Shown here in pieces: positions 44,703 through 54,194 of a DNA stretch of 64,000 nt. Each line of letters opens with the position of its first letter. Positions within the stretch are counted from its first letter, which is position 1. The DNA comes from Streptomyces sp. 1-11 (GTDB lineage Bacteria > Actinomycetota > Actinomycetes > Streptomycetales > Streptomycetaceae). The notes beneath the pieces were generated by a model. That model worked only from the letters and a program-made list of their open reading frames with translations, was not told where the DNA came from and ran no database searches. Position numbers and translations under genes: made by a program. Where the stretch lies: NCBI RefSeq assembly GCF_007176755.1, contig NZ_BJTV01000005.1, positions 310,001-374,000 of the forward strand, in the 5' to 3' direction.

Positions 44703-44834
44703 TCACCCGGACAACCGCGTGTACGTTCGGATGCGCAACGGTACGTAGTCGCGTCGCTTTGGAGAGTGACGAACGCTCCGCTAGGTTCTGGTGGCCCGAA
44801 CCGGACCCCTCTGGCCCCCCTGGAGCGTGTCGGC

Positions 44835-46205
44835 GTGAGCAAGTCGCAGCACGAGACGTACGGCCCCTACGGCCCTGACGCCTTTGTCCACACGGCGGAG
44901 ACGCTGCCGACCGGCGTCCGCGAGGACGCCCGCCGGCCCGCCTGCGAGGCGGAGGCGCACGTCGTCGCCGAGCCGGCGCCGCCGGTCCGGACGCCGACCC
45001 TGGCGATGACGGTGAGTGACGAACCGGAGGCGGCGCCGGAGCCCGAGGCGCCGGCCGCGGGCGGCCGGCGGGCCGCCCGCCGGCGCAAGGGGCGGTTCGG
45101 CGAACGCCCGGACTCCGCCGTGCGCCGGCTGCTGCCGCAGGCACTGGTCGTCGCGTTCCTCGCCGGCGGCACCACCGCCTTCGTCGCCGAGGACAAGGCG
45201 GTCGAGCTGAGCGTCGACGGCCGGCAGCGCACCCTGCACACCTACGCCGACGACGTCTCCGGACTGCTCGACGACCAGGGCCTGCGGGTGGGCCGGCACG
45301 ACATGATCGCGCCCGCCCCCGGCACGGCACTCGCCAGCGGCGACGCGGTCGCGGTGCGCTACGGGCGCCCGGTGCGGCTGAAGCTGGACGGCCAGGAGCG
45401 CCAGGTGTGGACCACGTCCCCGACCGTGGACGGCGCGCTGCGCGAGATGGGGGTGCGGGCCGAGGGCGCGTACCTGTCGGCCTCGCGCTCCCGGAGCATC
45501 GGACGCGCCGGACTCGCGCTGGACGTGCGCACCGAGCGCGCCGTCACCGTCATGGCGGACGGCCGCGCCCGCACCATCCGCACCAACGCGGCCACCGTCC
45601 GCGAGGCCGTGGAGGAGGCCGGCGTCACCCTGCGCGGCCAGGACACCACCTCGGTCCCGCCCGAGAGCTTCCCGCGTGACGGCCAGACGGTGACCGTGCT
45701 GCGGGTGCACGGCTTCCGCGAGGTGCGTGAGGAGCCCATCCCGTTCCACGTGAAGCGGGTGAAGGACCACTCCCTGTTCCGCGGCACCGAGGTCGTCGAA
45801 CGGCCCGGGAAGTCCGGACTGCGCCAGGTCACCTACTACCTGCGCACCGTCAACGGCGTCCGGGAGAAACCTCGCCAGGAGGCCTCGGAGGTGCTGCGCA
45901 AACCGCGCACCCAGGTGGTGAAGGTGGGCACCAAGGCCCGCCCGGCCTCCGTCAAGGGCGCCGAGGGCCTGAACTGGCGGGCCCTCGCCGCCTGCGAGTC
46001 GGGCGGCCGGCCCCACGCGGTCGACCCCTCGGGCACGTACGGCGGGCTGTACCAGTTCGACACCGGAACCTGGCGCAGCCTCGGCGGCAGCGGGCGCCCG
46101 CAGGACGCCTCGGCGGAGGAGCAGACGATCCGCGCCAAGAAGCTGTACGTGCGCCGCGGCGCCAGCCCCTGGCCGCACTGCGGGCCGCGGCTGCACCACC
46201 ACTGA
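44835..46205 (+). CDS. rpfB: Resuscitation-promoting factor RpfB (cell-wall glycosidase)
   Basis: A 456-residue surface protein. A cytoplasmic, charged N-terminus leads to a membrane helix (about 99-118), then three DUF348 ubiquitin-like repeats ([51 protein letters not shown]), a G5 domain (~285-365) and the lysozyme-like Rpf domain. Catalytic Glu388 is in [29 protein letters not shown] is the family signature. It cleaves peptidoglycan and promotes spore germination or exit from dormancy. GTG 44835 follows GGAG. I looked for the ydaO c-di-AMP riboswitch found before other Streptomyces wall hydrolases and did not see one. Confidence 0.95.
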   Translation: MSKSQHETYGPYGPDAFVHTAETLPTGVREDARRPACEAEAHVVAEPAPPVRTPTLAMTVSDEPEAAPEPEAPAAGGRRAARRRKGRFGERPDSAVRRLLPQALVVAFLAGGTTAFVAEDKAVELSVDGRQRTLHTYADDVSGLLDDQGLRVGRHDMIAPAPGTALASGDAVAVRYGRPVRLKLDGQERQVWTTSPTVDGALREMGVRAEGAYLSASRSRSIGRAGLALDVRTERAVTVMADGRARTIRTNAATVREAVEEAGVTLRGQDTTSVPPESFPRDGQTVTVLRVHGFREVREEPIPFHVKRVKDHSLFRGTEVVERPGKSGLRQVTYYLRTVNGVREKPRQEASEVLRKPRTQVVKVGTKARPASVKGAEGLNWRALAACESGGRPHAVDPSGTYGGLYQFDTGTWRSLGGSGRPQDASAEEQTIRAKKLYVRRGASPWPHCGPRLHHH

Positions 46206-46254
46206 GCACGGGGAGCCGGGCGAGGGCGGCCCGGCGGCCCCGTACCCTTGTCCC

Positions 46255-47169
46255 GTGACCAGCCCCACCTCCGACTCCCTCCTCGGCCCGGCCGACATCC
46301 GCGAGCTCGCCGCCGCGCTCGGCGTCCGTCCCACCAAGCAGCGCGGCCAGAACTTCGTGATCGACGCCAACACGGTCCGCCGTATCGTCCGCACCGCCGG
46401 GGTCCGCCCCGACGACGTGGTCGTCGAGGTCGGCCCGGGGCTCGGCTCCCTCACCCTCGCGCTGCTGGAGGCCGCCGACCGGGTCACCGCCGTCGAGATC
46501 GACGACGTGCTGGCCGGGGCCCTCCCGGCGACCATCGCCGCCCGCATGCCGGAGCGCGCCGACCGGTTCGCCCTGGTCCACTCCGACGCCATGCACGTCG
46601 CCGAGCTGCCCGGCCCCGCCCCGACGGCCCTGGTCGCGAACCTGCCGTACAACGTGGCCGTCCCCGTGCTGCTGCACATGCTCGACACCTTCCCCGGCAT
46701 CGAGCGGACGCTGGTGATGGTGCAGGCCGAGGTCGCCGACCGGCTGGCCGCCGCACCCGGCTCCAAGGTGTACGGCGTGCCGTCCGTGAAGGCCAACTGG
46801 TACGCCGAGGTCAAGCGGGCCGGAGCCATCGGACGCAACGTCTTCTGGCCCGCGCCCAACGTCGACAGCGGACTGGTGTCGCTGGTCCGGCGCACCGAGC
46901 CGATCCGGACCACGGCGTCCAAGGCGGAGGTCTTCGCGGTCGTCGACGCGGCGTTCGCCCAGCGCCGCAAGACCCTGCGCGCCGCACTCGCCGGCTGGGC
47001 GGGCTCCGCGGCGGCCGCCGAGGCCGCCCTGGTCGCGGCCGGTGTCTCGCCGCAGGCCCGGGGCGAGTCCCTGACGGTGGAGGAGTTCGCGCGGATCGCC
47101 GAGGCCGCGCCGGCACGGAACACGGCCCCTGCGGCCCCTGCGGCCCCGAACGAGGAGTCCGGCGAGTGA
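46255..47169 (+). CDS. ksgA: 16S rRNA (adenine1518/1519-N6) dimethyltransferase
   Basis: A 304-residue SAM methyltransferase that dimethylates A1518 and A1519 near the 3' end of 16S rRNA, a late ribosome-assembly check. [36 protein letters not shown] (SAM motif I), AVEIDD and the catalytic [11 protein letters not shown] are intact. GTG 46255 is preceded at 6 nt by TACCCT (46243-46248) and no Shine-Dalgarno, so it is probably leaderless. The stop overlaps the ispE GTG (GTGA). Confidence 0.95.
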   Translation: MTSPTSDSLLGPADIRELAAALGVRPTKQRGQNFVIDANTVRRIVRTAGVRPDDVVVEVGPGLGSLTLALLEAADRVTAVEIDDVLAGALPATIAARMPERADRFALVHSDAMHVAELPGPAPTALVANLPYNVAVPVLLHMLDTFPGIERTLVMVQAEVADRLAAAPGSKVYGVPSVKANWYAEVKRAGAIGRNVFWPAPNVDSGLVSLVRRTEPIRTTASKAEVFAVVDAAFAQRRKTLRAALAGWAGSAAAAEAALVAAGVSPQARGESLTVEEFARIAEAAPARNTAPAAPAAPNEESGE

Positions 47170-48059
47170 GCGTCACCGTGCGCGTCCCCGCGAAGGTCAA
47201 CGTCCAGCTCGCGGTCGGCGCCGCCAGGCCCGACGGGTTCCACGACCTCGCCAACGTCTTCCTCGCCGTGGGCCTGTACGACGAGGTCACCGTCGCCCCG
47301 GCCGACGAGCTGCGCGTCACCTGCGAGGGACCGGACGCGGACCAGGTCCCGCTGGACCGCGGCAACCTCGCCGCGCGCGCGGCGATCGCGCTCGCCGCGC
47401 GCCGGGGCATCGAACCGGCCGTGCACATCCACATCGCCAAGGACATCCCGGTGGCCGGCGGCATGGCGGGCGGCAGCGCGGACGGCGCGGGCGCGCTGCT
47501 CGCCTGCGACGCGCTGTGGGGCGTGGGCGCCTCGCGCGCCGAGCTGCTCGCCATCTGCGCGGAGCTGGGCAGCGACGTGCCGTTCAGCCTGGTCGGCGGC
47601 GCCGCCCTCGGCACCGGGCGCGGCGAACGCCTCACGGCCCTGGAGACCGGCGGCACCTTCCACTGGGTGTTCGCGATGGCCGGGCGGGGGCTTTCGACGC
47701 CCGCGGTGTTCCGCGAGTTCGACCGGCTGGCGCAGGGGCGGCGGATCCCGGAGCCGGTGGCCTCCCCGGAGCTGCTGGCGGCCCTGGCCAAGGGCGACAC
47801 CGACGCGCTCGCCGCCTCGCTCTCCAACGACCTCCAGCCGGCCGCCCTCTCCCTCTTCCCCGAGCTGGCCGACACCCTGGAAGCGGGCCGCCGGGCCGGC
47901 GCGCTCGCCACGCTGGTCTCCGGCTCGGGTCCGACGACCGCGTTCCTCACCCGCGACGCCGCCGCGGCGGAGGAGATCGCCGAGGCGCTGCGCGCTTCGG
48001 GGACCTGCCGGACCGTACGGACGGCGGCGGGGCCGGTGCCCGGGGCCACGGTGCTCTGA
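47166..48059 (+). CDS. ispE: 4-diphosphocytidyl-2-C-methyl-D-erythritol kinase
   Basis: A 297-residue GHMP kinase of the MEP isoprenoid pathway. It phosphorylates CDP-methylerythritol using [24 protein letters not shown] is the substrate-binding start, [19 protein letters not shown] the ATP-binding GHMP motif, and [11 protein letters not shown] motif 3. GTG 47166 overlaps the ksgA stop, so the two are coupled, an arrangement seen in many bacteria. The pathway feeds polyprenyl phosphate, which Pmt and peptidoglycan synthesis (two PBPs nearby) need. Confidence 0.95.
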   Translation: MSVTVRVPAKVNVQLAVGAARPDGFHDLANVFLAVGLYDEVTVAPADELRVTCEGPDADQVPLDRGNLAARAAIALAARRGIEPAVHIHIAKDIPVAGGMAGGSADGAGALLACDALWGVGASRAELLAICAELGSDVPFSLVGGAALGTGRGERLTALETGGTFHWVFAMAGRGLSTPAVFREFDRLAQGRRIPEPVASPELLAALAKGDTDALAASLSNDLQPAALSLFPELADTLEAGRRAGALATLVSGSGPTTAFLTRDAAAAEEIAEALRASGTCRTVRTAAGPVPGATVL

Positions 48060-48149
48060 GAAAACCGGCGCCCCGCCCGCAGGCCCTAGGCTAGAAGGCT
48101 GACAGGCGGCGCAGCCGTGTGTCGACACAGTCCCGCGCACAGGAGTGAA

Positions 48150-49955
48150 ATGGCCGTCAACCTGGTCAATGTCGAGAACGTCAGCAAGGTGTACGGCACC
48201 CGTGCCCTGCTCGACGGCGTCTCGCTCGGTGTGTCCGAAGGGGACCGGATCGGGGTCGTCGGCCGCAACGGCGACGGCAAGACCACCCTCATCCGGATGC
48301 TGGCCAAGGTGGAGGAGGCCGACTCCGGGCGCGTGACCCACTCCGGCGGGCTGCGGCTCGGGGTGCTCACCCAGCACGACTCCCTCGATCCGGCCGCCAC
48401 CGTCCGCCACGAGGTCATCGGCGACATGGCCGACCACGAGTGGGCCGGCAACGCCAAGGTGCGCGACGTGCTGACCGGGCTGTTCGGCGGGCTGGACCTG
48501 CCGGGCTTCCCCAAGGGCCTGGACACCGTCATCGGGCCGCTCTCCGGTGGTGAACGGCGCCGTATCGCGCTCGCCAAGCTGCTCATCGAGGAACAGGACC
48601 TCATCGTCCTGGACGAGCCCACCAACCACCTCGACGTCGAGGGCATCGCCTGGCTCGCCGAGCACCTGCGCAACCGGCGCTCGGCGCTGGTCTGCGTCAC
48701 CCACGACCGGTGGTTCCTGGACCAGGTCTGCACCCGCATGTGGGACGTGCAGCGCGGCGACGTCTACGAGTACGAGGGCGGCTACTCCGACTACGTCTTC
48801 GCCCGCGCGGAGCGGGAACGGATCGCCGCCACCGAGGAGGTGAAGCGGCAGAACCTGGTCCGCAAGGAGCTGGCCTGGCTGCGGCGCGGAGCGCCCGCCC
48901 GCACCTCCAAGCCGCGCTTCCGGGTGGAGGCCGCCAACGAGCTGATCGCGGACGTGCCGCCGCCCCGGGACAGCAGCGAGCTGATGAAGTTCGCCTCCTC
49001 GCGGCTGGGCAAGACCGTCTTCGACCTCGAGGACGTCACCGTGCAGGCGGGCCCCAAGGTGCTGCTCAAGCACGTCACCTGGCAGCTCGGCCCCGGCGAC
49101 CGCATCGGCCTGGTCGGCGTCAACGGCGCCGGCAAGACCTCGCTGCTGCGGGCCATGGCCGAAGCGGCGCGCACCGGCGGGGAGACGCAGCCCGTCGGCG
49201 GGCGCATCGCCGTCGGCCGCACCGTCAAGCTCGCCTACCTCTCCCAGGAGGTCGCCGAACTCGACCCCGACTGGCGGGTCCTGGAGGCCGTGCAGCGGGT
49301 CCGCGAGCGCGTCGACCTCGGCAAGGGGCGCGAGATGACCGCGGGCCAGCTCTGCGAGACCTTCGGCTTCGGCAAGGAGAAGCAGTGGACGCCGGTCGGC
49401 GACCTCTCCGGTGGTGAGCGGCGCCGGCTCCAGCTCCTGCGGCTCCTCATGGACGAGCCCAACGTCCTCTTCCTCGACGAGCCCACCAACGACCTCGACA
49501 TCGAGACCCTCACCCAGCTCGAGGACGTCCTCGACGGCTGGCCCGGCTCGATGATCGTCATCTCCCACGACCGGTTCTTCGTCGAGCGCACCACGGACCG
49601 GGTGTTCGCGCTCCTCGGCGACGGCGCCCTGCGGATGCTGCCGCGCGGCATCGACGAGTACCTGGAACGGCGCCGGCGCATGGAGGAGGCGGTCGCCGCC
49701 CAGCCCGCCGCCGCGGCCAAGCCGGCCACGCAGGAGCGGAGCGCCGCCGACCAGCGCGCGGCCAAGAAGGAACTGCAGAAGATCGAGCGCCAGTTGGACA
49801 AGGTCTCCGAGAAGGAGACCAGGCTGCACGCGCAGATCGCCGAGCACGCCACCGACTTCGCCAAGGTCGCCGAGCTGGACGCCCAGTTGCGCGACCTGGC
49901 CGGCGAGCGCGAGGAACTGGAGCTGCGCTGGCTGGAACTGGCGGAGGACGCGTAG
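48150..49955 (+). CDS. ABC-F family ATPase (Uup-like)
   Basis: A 601-residue soluble protein with two ABC domains and no membrane segment. Domain 1: GRNGDGKTT, LSGGERRRIALAKLL, IVLDEPTNHLD. Domain 2: GVNGAGKTS, LSGGERRRLQLLRLL, LFLDEPTNDLD. The linker between them is basic and helical (about 215-275). The C-terminus from ~535 is a charged coiled coil (KKELQKIERQLDK, EKETRLHAQIAEH), as in Uup. ABC-F proteins act on the ribosome; some give antibiotic resistance, but Uup-like ones are housekeeping. Walker A of domain 1 has Asp where Ala/Cys is usual (NGDGKT). ATG 48150 follows AGGAG. It may share transcripts with ispE 90 bp upstream. Confidence 0.93.
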   Translation: MAVNLVNVENVSKVYGTRALLDGVSLGVSEGDRIGVVGRNGDGKTTLIRMLAKVEEADSGRVTHSGGLRLGVLTQHDSLDPAATVRHEVIGDMADHEWAGNAKVRDVLTGLFGGLDLPGFPKGLDTVIGPLSGGERRRIALAKLLIEEQDLIVLDEPTNHLDVEGIAWLAEHLRNRRSALVCVTHDRWFLDQVCTRMWDVQRGDVYEYEGGYSDYVFARAERERIAATEEVKRQNLVRKELAWLRRGAPARTSKPRFRVEAANELIADVPPPRDSSELMKFASSRLGKTVFDLEDVTVQAGPKVLLKHVTWQLGPGDRIGLVGVNGAGKTSLLRAMAEAARTGGETQPVGGRIAVGRTVKLAYLSQEVAELDPDWRVLEAVQRVRERVDLGKGREMTAGQLCETFGFGKEKQWTPVGDLSGGERRRLQLLRLLMDEPNVLFLDEPTNDLDIETLTQLEDVLDGWPGSMIVISHDRFFVERTTDRVFALLGDGALRMLPRGIDEYLERRRRMEEAVAAQPAAAAKPATQERSAADQRAAKKELQKIERQLDKVSEKETRLHAQIAEHATDFAKVAELDAQLRDLAGEREELELRWLELAEDA

Positions 49956-49976
49956 AGCGCGGACAGGGCGCACCCC

Positions 49977-50014
49977 GGCGGCGCGCGCGGCGTGAAAGCG
50001 CCGTGCGCGCCGCC
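49977..50014 (+). terminator. Terminator after the ABC-F gene
   Basis: Arms of 16 nt (49977-49992 and 49999-50014) pair with a single G-U and enclose TGAAAG, 22 nt after the stop. The remaining gap to 50234 holds no gene that I can support. Confidence 0.85.
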
Positions 50015-50234
50015 TTCGCGTGCTCCGCGTGCTCCCCGTGAAGAGGGCGTGAAGGCGCGTAACGGCGGCATCACGGCCCGGTTCTCCCTTGGGAACAGGC
50101 GTGGACGCGGGCCTCGGTGCTGTCGGCGCCGGGTGATAGAAAGAGCCGTCTGAGAACCGTATGAATACGACCTGGGTCCGTGAGCGAACCTCGGGGCGTG
50201 GCTAAAAATCAGTGAACGAGGGGGAAGAGCGCTG

Positions 50235-51998
50235 ATGACCCAGCCGCCCAACCAACCGCCGCAGGGCGGCTTCGGAGCACCGCAGGACCAGCCGCCGCAG
50301 GGCGGCGGATTCGGCGCCCCGCAGTCACCGCCCCCGCCGCCGCAGGCACCGGCCCAGCCCCCGCAGCCCCAGCCCGGCTACGGCTACCCCCAGCAGCCCG
50401 GCCCCTACGCCCAGCCGGGCCCCTACGGGCCGCCCGCGCCCGGCGCCCCCGGCCCCTACGGACAGCCCCCGCAGTCCGGCCCGTACGCCCCGCAGCCCGG
50501 CTACGGCTACCCGCAGCAGCCGCCGCAGTACCCCGGCGCCCCCGGCGGTGCCCCCTACGGCGGGCCGCCGGCGAACAAGAAGAAGACCGCGCTGATCATC
50601 GGCGCCGCCGCGGCCGCGCTGCTCGTCGTCGGCGGCACCGTGTACGCCGTCACCGGCAACGGCGGCGGTGACGACGACAAGCCGGTCGCCCAGAAGAGCG
50701 ACGACGGCAAGCAGTCCGCCACCGACGCCCCGGTCAACCCCGGCGACGGCAGCGGCGACGGCGGCGCGGACCCGGAGAACCTCAACGAGGGCCGCAAGCC
50801 CGGCGAGGCCAAGGTGCTCTGGTACAAGACGGCGCCCGACGCCCCCGGTTCCGGCGCGGACGCGCCCGGCATGTGGATCACCGACAGGACGGCGGTGAAG
50901 GCCGCGTACAAGCAGCTCTTCGCCTATGACGTCGGTGACGGCAGACCCACCTGGGACCCGATCTCCTTCCCGCAGAAGATCTGCGCGGTCACCCCGCACA
51001 AGTCGGCCGACGACAAGATCGTCGTGGCCTACATGAGTGGCGTCAGCGACCGCGCCAAGTGCAACCAGCTCCAGCAGGTGGACCTGGCGACCGGCAAGAA
51101 GGGCTGGAGCACCCAGGTCGCCGACGGCGAGCTGTTCGACAGCGCCATCAGCGTCGAACTCAGCGTCAGCGGCAAGACGCTGATGGTGGGCCGCTCGCAG
51201 TCGGGCACGGCGTACGACCTCGACAGCGGTAAGAAGCTGTACGACAAGAAGAAGTACGGCGACGCCTGCTTCCCGGCCGCGTTCGCGGGCGGCACCGACC
51301 GGCTGGTCCAGGTGGCCTCCTGCAACGCCGGCGGCAGCAACGCGCACGAGGAGATCCAGGAACTCGACCCGGCCACCGGCAAGGTCAGGTGGACGCAGCC
51401 GGTCAAGAAGGGCTGGCGGGTCGCGCGGACCTACTCCCTCGACCCGCTCGTGGTCTACCTGACCAACGAGAACAAGAAAACCTGGAACATCTCCACCTTC
51501 ACCAAGGACGGCAAGTTCCGCTCCGAGGTGAAGGTGAACGAGAAGTTCGCCCCGCAGTGCGGCTGGGCGATCCTCGAACGCGACCTCCAGGGCTGCCAGG
51601 GCGTGGCCGTCGACGCCGACACGCTCTACCTGCCCACCAGCGCCACCAGCGGCGCCAACGAGATCGTCGCCATCGGCCTGGCGGACGGCAAGGAGAAGTG
51701 GCGGGTGAAGTCGCCGGCGGACGAGTCGATGTCCCCGCTGACGGCGGAGAACGGCAAGCTCATCGCCTACGTGGACCCGTCGTACGACGCGGGCGGCCAG
51801 GTCGTGTCCGTGCCGACGGGCGGCGGTGCGCACACCACGACCAAGCTGCTGCAGAACCCGTCGGGCACGGCCCGGATCGAGAACGGCTTCTACAACGGCG
51901 CGGTGAGCTGGACCGACGGGCGCTTCTACATCTCCACCACCCGGCTGTCCGGCAACGACGACTCGAAGGAGAAGCTGATGATGGCCTTCGGCAAGTGA
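50235..51998 (+). CDS. Membrane-anchored PQQ-like beta-propeller protein, proline-rich N-terminus (first of two)
   Basis: A 587-residue protein. Residues 1-113 are a cytoplasmic low-complexity region of Pro, Gln, Gly and Tyr with PGYGYPQQP-type repeats. A lysine patch (ANKKKTA) and one helix (LIIGAAAAALLVVGGTVYAV) follow, then ~80 acidic, disordered residues, then a propeller of PQQ-like blades outside the membrane (for example LQQVDLATGKKGWSTQV, LDPATGKVRWTQPV, AIGLADGKEKWRVK). PQQ residues are not preserved well enough to predict cofactor binding; a scaffold or ligand sensor is likelier. ATG 50235 follows GGGGGAAG. A paralogue follows 67 bp later. Confidence 0.85.
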   Translation: MTQPPNQPPQGGFGAPQDQPPQGGGFGAPQSPPPPPQAPAQPPQPQPGYGYPQQPGPYAQPGPYGPPAPGAPGPYGQPPQSGPYAPQPGYGYPQQPPQYPGAPGGAPYGGPPANKKKTALIIGAAAAALLVVGGTVYAVTGNGGGDDDKPVAQKSDDGKQSATDAPVNPGDGSGDGGADPENLNEGRKPGEAKVLWYKTAPDAPGSGADAPGMWITDRTAVKAAYKQLFAYDVGDGRPTWDPISFPQKICAVTPHKSADDKIVVAYMSGVSDRAKCNQLQQVDLATGKKGWSTQVADGELFDSAISVELSVSGKTLMVGRSQSGTAYDLDSGKKLYDKKKYGDACFPAAFAGGTDRLVQVASCNAGGSNAHEEIQELDPATGKVRWTQPVKKGWRVARTYSLDPLVVYLTNENKKTWNISTFTKDGKFRSEVKVNEKFAPQCGWAILERDLQGCQGVAVDADTLYLPTSATSGANEIVAIGLADGKEKWRVKSPADESMSPLTAENGKLIAYVDPSYDAGGQVVSVPTGGGAHTTTKLLQNPSGTARIENGFYNGAVSWTDGRFYISTTRLSGNDDSKEKLMMAFGK

Positions 51999-52065
51999 GT
52001 CCAGGCCCTTCTCCCACCGTCCCCACGCCGCCAGGCCCCGACAGCTTCCCCGAGGTACCCCCGTC

Positions 52066-53964
52066 ATGAGCCAGCCGCCCCCGCCGCCGCCCAACCAGCC
52101 CCCGCAGCAGGGGGGTTTCGGTCCGCCCCAGGACCAGCCGCCCGCCACCCCGCAGCCCCCGGCCGCGCCGCAGAACCCCGCCCCGCAGGGCCCCGCCACC
52201 CCGCCCGCGCCCCAGGCGCCGCCCAGCCTGCAGAAGGGTCCGCAGCCCGGCTACGGCTACCCGCAGCAGCCCCCGGCGCCCCAGGGCCCGCAGCCGCCCC
52301 AGCCGCAGCCGGGCTACGGCTACCCGCAGGCCCCGCAGCCGGGTTACGGCTTCCCGCAGCCGCCCCAGCCGCAGGCCCCCCAGCCGCCCGGCTACGGCTA
52401 CCCCGGCGCGCAGCCGAACCCGTACGGACAGCCGACCCAGCCCATGGGCCCGTACCCCCAGCAGCCGGGTCACAGCTACCCCGGCGGACCCACGGCGGTG
52501 ATGCAGGCGCAGCCCGGCGGGGGCCGGAACAACGCCGCGCTTCTCATCATCGTCGCGGCGGTCGTCGCCATCGCGCTGATCGTCGGCGGCGGCGTCTGGT
52601 ACGCCAAGTCCTCCGGCGGTGACGGCAAGAAGGACGAGACCGCCAGCTCCAGCGGCGGCGAGGACGGCACCGGCGGCAAGGACGGCGCCACCGGCGGCAC
52701 GCCGGCCGGCGGCACGGAGAAGGTGCCCTCGGACCCCGCGTCCAAGGTGCTCTTCCAGGTCGGGATGCCCCAGACGAAGGACACCGTCGTCACCTCGGGC
52801 TCCTGGCTGACCAATTCGGTGTACGCCAAGAGCGGCGTCGCCGAGATCGTCGGCTACAACCCCGCCGCGGGCACCAAGATGTGGACCATCAAGCTGCCCG
52901 GCCCGGTGTGCACGGCCAGCAAGCACGTCACCGAGGACAACAAGACGGCGGTCGTCTTCCAGCCGAAGATGCCCAAGAAGGGCTCCAGCGAGGGCTGCAG
53001 CCAGGTCGCCGCCATCGACCTCGACAAGGGCACCAGGCTCTGGACCAAGACGGTCAAGAACGGTGACTACACCGCCAACCTGCAGAACGTCACGGTCTCC
53101 CAGCACACCGTCGCGGTCGGCAGCAGCAACGGCGGCGCCGCGTTCGACATCGGCACCGGTAAGGCGCTGTGGCAGCCCAAGCCGGAGGACTCCTGCTCGG
53201 ACGCCGGCTACGGCGGCGGCCCGAAGCTGGTCGCGGTGCGCAAGTGCGGCAGCTACGGCGAGCGCCAGCTCCACATCCAGACCATCGACGCGGTCTCCGG
53301 AAAGGTGATCTCCGACTACAAGATGGCCGCGGGCATCGAGTACGCCGGCATCGTCTCCACCGACCCGCTGGTGGTGGCCGCCGACGTCGGCGACAGCGCC
53401 GACGACGGCAGCGGCATCTCGGACTACTTCTCCATCGACAACAAGACCGGCAAGCTGCTCACCCGGATCTCCGCGCCGTCCGACACCTACGCCGGCCGCT
53501 GCGACAGCATCACCCGCGTCGAGGACTGCCGTGAGGTCGTCGCCGGCAACGGCAGGCTGTACGTGCCGACCGAGGAGCACGACGGCAGCGGCGACTACAG
53601 CAAGACCAACGAGATCGTCGTCTTCGACCTGGCCACCGGCAAGCAGACCGGCCAGCGCGCCGAGGCCGGCGACGGCTACACGCTCTCCCCGCTGCGCATG
53701 GACGGCGGCAACCTGATCGCCTACAAGCACCCGCCGTACGACCAGGGCGGGCAGGTCGTCACCATCGGCGGCCCCTCCTTCAAGGCGACCACGCTGCTGG
53801 AGAACCCGTCCGCCGAGAGCGTGCGGCGGGCCGAGACCACGATGCTGCCGGAGTACGCGGAGATCCTGTACGGGCAGGGCCGGCTCTACATGTCGGCCGT
53901 GTACGCGCACAAGTCCACGTACGGCAAGGAGTACCTGCTGCTCGCGTTCGGCTCGAAGGGCTGA
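52066..53964 (+). CDS. Membrane-anchored PQQ-like beta-propeller protein, proline-rich N-terminus (second of two)
   Basis: A 632-residue paralogue of the gene before it, same layout: a Pro/Gln/Gly/Tyr-rich region (to ~145) with repeated GYGYP, one helix (ALLIIVAAVVAIALIVGGGV), an acidic Gly/Ser linker, and a propeller (AAIDLDKGTRLWTKTV, AFDIGTGKALWQPK, VVFDLATGKQTGQRA). Cys pairs in the blades (for example SEGCSQ, DSCSDAG) suggest extracytoplasmic disulfides. ATG 52066 with GAGG upstream. The pair probably forms one operon ending at a double terminator. No kinase or enzyme gene is attached, so the role is unknown; the sticky N-termini suggest assembly at the inner membrane face. Confidence 0.85.
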   Translation: MSQPPPPPPNQPPQQGGFGPPQDQPPATPQPPAAPQNPAPQGPATPPAPQAPPSLQKGPQPGYGYPQQPPAPQGPQPPQPQPGYGYPQAPQPGYGFPQPPQPQAPQPPGYGYPGAQPNPYGQPTQPMGPYPQQPGHSYPGGPTAVMQAQPGGGRNNAALLIIVAAVVAIALIVGGGVWYAKSSGGDGKKDETASSSGGEDGTGGKDGATGGTPAGGTEKVPSDPASKVLFQVGMPQTKDTVVTSGSWLTNSVYAKSGVAEIVGYNPAAGTKMWTIKLPGPVCTASKHVTEDNKTAVVFQPKMPKKGSSEGCSQVAAIDLDKGTRLWTKTVKNGDYTANLQNVTVSQHTVAVGSSNGGAAFDIGTGKALWQPKPEDSCSDAGYGGGPKLVAVRKCGSYGERQLHIQTIDAVSGKVISDYKMAAGIEYAGIVSTDPLVVAADVGDSADDGSGISDYFSIDNKTGKLLTRISAPSDTYAGRCDSITRVEDCREVVAGNGRLYVPTEEHDGSGDYSKTNEIVVFDLATGKQTGQRAEAGDGYTLSPLRMDGGNLIAYKHPPYDQGGQVVTIGGPSFKATTLLENPSAESVRRAETTMLPEYAEILYGQGRLYMSAVYAHKSTYGKEYLLLAFGSKG

Positions 53965-53969
53965 CTGTC

Positions 53970-54049
53970 CGCCCCGGCGCGCTCACGGGCGCCGGGGCGA
54001 ATACAAGGAATGACCAGGCAGTGCCCCGGATTTCACCATCCGGGGCACT
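53970..54049 (+). terminator. Tandem terminators after the propeller genes
   Basis: Two hairpins: CGCCCCGGCGC/GCGCCGGGGCG (53970-53980 and 53989-53999) and AGTGCCCCGGAT/ATCCGGGGCACT (54020-54031 and 54038-54049), both perfect, the first 5 nt after the stop codon. Confidence 0.85.
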
Positions 54050-54194
54050 TCTGCCGCATAGGGGCAGCGCGACGTCGAACAAGCGTGTAGCTTCCGGGGG
54101 CATGAAGGGCGGGGTGCCGGGGGGCTCTCTGTCGTGGTGGACCGGTGGGCGTCCATAGTGGGGCATCCATGGGGGAGGGCTGGGGGGTTGCTCT

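Noticed and set aside
44703..44834. ydaO (c-di-AMP) riboswitch before rpfB
   Set aside because: Related Streptomyces wall-hydrolase genes have one, but this 132-bp leader is too short and shows none of the conserved helices or the usual terminator stem.
44781..49973. Open frame of over 1700 codons opposite rpfB-ksgA-ispE-ABC-F
   Set aside because: It runs across four well-supported genes and their spacers on the other strand. Composition and lack of domains mark it as a GC-bias artefact, not a giant gene.
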